This document shows, in pieces, positions 5,183-6,943 of a stretch of DNA of 6,943 nt. The notes under the pieces were generated by a model. The model worked only from the letters and a program-made list of their open reading frames with translations. It did no database searches and was not told the DNA's origin. The stretch is from Cyclobacteriaceae bacterium (GTDB lineage Bacteria; Bacteroidota; Bacteroidia; Cytophagales; Cyclobacteriaceae). Within the stretch, counting starts at the first letter, position 1, and the number at the start of each line of letters is the position of its first letter. The position numbers and the translations under genes were made by a program. The stretch lies in contig JAOUKJ010000216.1 in NCBI GenBank assembly GCA_029882675.1, positions 1 to 6,943 of the forward strand, written 5' to 3'.

Positions 5183-6943
5183 ATGCAATCGATGCAATTC
5201 TGGGCCGATTGGCCAAAACAACACAAGCTATTATTTCTAAGCGCTCTAACCATTTTTGTGCTAGCGTTGATATTTATGTTTTCGTTTTCGCTGGCCGGAG
5301 CCGATGCCTCAATCAATTGGGAATCGCTCGTACAAACGGAAATTATGGAAACGGTTTTAGATTCATTCAGGGTATATCCTTTTACCCTTCAGGTAAATGT
5401 CGAAAATCTGGTATTTCTTGAATGGATGGGCGGTAGTGATATCAATATCAATTTTTTCGCCACCTACACATATCTCATTCTGCTGGCTTCTTCGCTGTCC
5501 GTAATACTCGCTGTGAGCACTACCTTGAGCCGATTTTGGTTTCTGGTGGCAAATACACTATTTATAGTAGTGCTTATTGCCCTTAAACTGGATTTGGTGA
5601 TGTTGTTTGAGAGTACCAATCGACTGGCACTTGTATTTGCCCTGGTAGCTTTTCTTCCAACGAGTTATTATTTTCATGCGATCAATAAAAATTTCTCATT
5701 AGCGTTCCGGATTATCACCTTCCTGACCATCACCGGTTTATTGGCGCTGACTATCCACTTTTTTTCCGGTGTTGAAAGACCCTTTTTACACCTGGCCGCA
5801 TACGGCATGACCGTACCCCTTATTTTGTCACTGCTTTTTATCATTATGGTGGCACATGATATTATGGCTGCTTTTCTTAATGCCTTATCATCGGGCTCCA
5901 TGGGCACCACGGGTAACTGGAAACACTTTTTTATTATTTCATTCATTTACCTGGCAAACCTGCTGATCCTTTATTTGAATGAAACACATGTAATCGAATG
6001 GGACGTATTACCTGTTAATCATTTTGTGCTGGTGGCTATTTCTGCGATTCTGGGTATATGGGGATTCAGGCAAAGGGAGCCCCAATATGAATACCTGGCG
6101 TCTTTTCAGCCCGGCGGCGCTATTTTTTTCCTGGCCATGGGCACCATTTTTTTTAGCTCAACAGGTTATTTTATGGCCAACGGTAACGATCCCGTCATTG
6201 AAGTTTTTAAGGACATCATCATCTATAGTCACTTCGCCTATGGGCTGATCTTCCTGATGTATATAGCGGCCAATTTTTTAAGTGCATTTACTAAAAACCT
6301 TCCTATACACCGTATACTGTACAAGCCACAGACCATGCCTTATTTCACCTATCGGCTTGTTGGGTTGATTACGATGGCAGCATTTATTTTCCTTCAAAGT
6401 TGGAAAGTCCCTGTACAATATTCCTTTTCAGGCTATTTCAACAATCTGGGTGATCTCTATAAAATAAATGGTGATCCGCTAATGGCCAGGGGCTATTATG
6501 AAGAAGGCAGCATTTATGGTCAGAAAAACCATCACTCAAACTATGGTTTGGCCAAAATTGCAGAAGAGGAGAATGACGTTGAAAAGGCGATTAATTACTA
6601 TAAAAATGCCATAGAAAGAAGACCTACCCCCTATTCCCTGACTAATCTGAGTAATATCCAATACAACCAGAATATGTACTTTGATGCCCTTTTTACTTTA
6701 CAGGAGGGCCGTAAAAAGTTTCCTGACAACGGGCCGGTTCAGAACAACCTCGGACTGCTATACCTCCAGTCCGGCATCCTTGATTCTTCATTATTTTACC
6801 TGGAACAATCGGAAAATAGCGGCACTTCCGGCAATGCTGCCAAGAATAATATTATGGTGGTTCTGGCCAAAAGTGAGATGAAGATTTCCACCGATTCAAT
6901 CATCGGGATATTTGAACAAGACGATGCCGTTTTTCATGCCAAT
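5183..6943 (+). CDS. polytopic membrane protein with C-terminal TPR repeats (C-terminus cut by window edge)
   Basis: An open frame runs from ATG at 5183 to the last base, giving 587 residues without a stop. The N-terminal two thirds is hydrophobic, with about 11 likely membrane segments, near 16-38, 95-114, 117-135, 145-165, 172-194, 205-228, 247-265, 279-294, 312-330, 345-367 and 391-405. Two hydrophilic parts (about 39-90 and 331-344) may be loops. From about 418 the sequence changes to TPR-like helical pairs: about 418-450 (NLGDLYKINGD), 451-484 (AINYYKNAIERRP), 485-516 and 517-549 (NNLGLLYLQSG). I recognise no enzymatic motif; a protein-protein assembly or envelope role is inference from the architecture only. 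The start is five bases after gatC, without a ribosome site; a second Met at residue 4 could be the true start. It probably ends the same transcription unit as gatC, although more genes may follow. Confidence 0.85.
   Translation, partial: MQSMQFWADWPKQHKLLFLSALTIFVLALIFMFSFSLAGADASINWESLVQTEIMETVLDSFRVYPFTLQVNVENLVFLEWMGGSDININFFATYTYLILLASSLSVILAVSTTLSRFWFLVANTLFIVVLIALKLDLVMLFESTNRLALVFALVAFLPTSYYFHAINKNFSLAFRIITFLTITGLLALTIHFFSGVERPFLHLAAYGMTVPLILSLLFIIMVAHDIMAAFLNALSSGSMGTTGNWKHFFIISFIYLANLLILYLNETHVIEWDVLPVNHFVLVAISAILGIWGFRQREPQYEYLASFQPGGAIFFLAMGTIFFSSTGYFMANGNDPVIEVFKDIIIYSHFAYGLIFLMYIAANFLSAFTKNLPIHRILYKPQTMPYFTYRLVGLITMAAFIFLQSWKVPVQYSFSGYFNNLGDLYKINGDPLMARGYYEEGSIYGQKNHHSNYGLAKIAEEENDVEKAINYYKNAIERRPTPYSLTNLSNIQYNQNMYFDALFTLQEGRKKFPDNGPVQNNLGLLYLQSGILDSSLFYLEQSENSGTSGNAAKNNIMVVLAKSEMKISTDSIIGIFEQDDAVFHAN

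Noticed and set aside
5674..5946. A 90-codon minus-strand frame within the membrane-TPR gene
   Set aside because: It is antisense to a continuous 587-codon frame with clear membrane segments and TPR repeats.

Overview
The window looks like a chromosomal segment of a Bacteroidota bacterium, probably of the Cytophagales or a nearby order. The main reason is the arginine gene trio, whose carbamoyltransferase is of the N-acyl-ornithine (AOTCase/SOTCase) type typical of this phylum. Most starts also lack a clear Shine-Dalgarno sequence. This placement is inference; no rRNA or other marker is present.

Layout: (1) Positions 1-948, minus strand: a Schlafen/AlbA_2-type ATP-binding protein, cut off at the window edge just at the N-box of its GHKL-like ATPase domain. 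It may carry an unusual N-terminal hydrophobic segment. (2) Positions 949-1318: an AT-rich divergent gap of 370 bases with a possible 45-54-residue minus-strand ORF, an 8-bp hairpin, a small palindrome and a weak promoter candidate for the operon to its right. (3) Positions 1319-4115, plus strand: argF', argB and an argE-like M20 deacylase, joined by two 4-base ATGA overlaps. (4) Positions 4171-6943, plus strand: a plsC-like acyltransferase, gatC (overlapping plsC by ATGA) and, 5 bases later, a polytopic membrane protein with a C-terminal TPR region, running off the right edge. All six plus-strand genes are close enough to form one transcription unit; the largest gap is 55 bases.

How the genes work together: ArgB phosphorylates an N-acyl-glutamate, the carbamoyltransferase converts N-acyl-ornithine to N-acyl-citrulline, and the M20 enzyme is expected to remove the acyl group to give citrulline. 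The carbamoyltransferase has Ala at the position that separates acetyl- from succinyl-ornithine enzymes, which favours the succinyl pathway. argC, argD, argG and argH are not in the window. plsC (phospholipid synthesis or remodelling) and gatC (amidotransferase subunit for tRNA-dependent Gln/Asn formation) are housekeeping genes with no direct link to arginine.

I found no rRNA, tRNA, CRISPR array, insertion sequence or convincing terminator, and no clear novel multi-gene system. The points most worth a second look are the possible membrane segment on the AlbA_2 protein, the Ala90 specificity residue, the possible small ORF or gene remnant beside argF', and the uncharacterised membrane-TPR protein.
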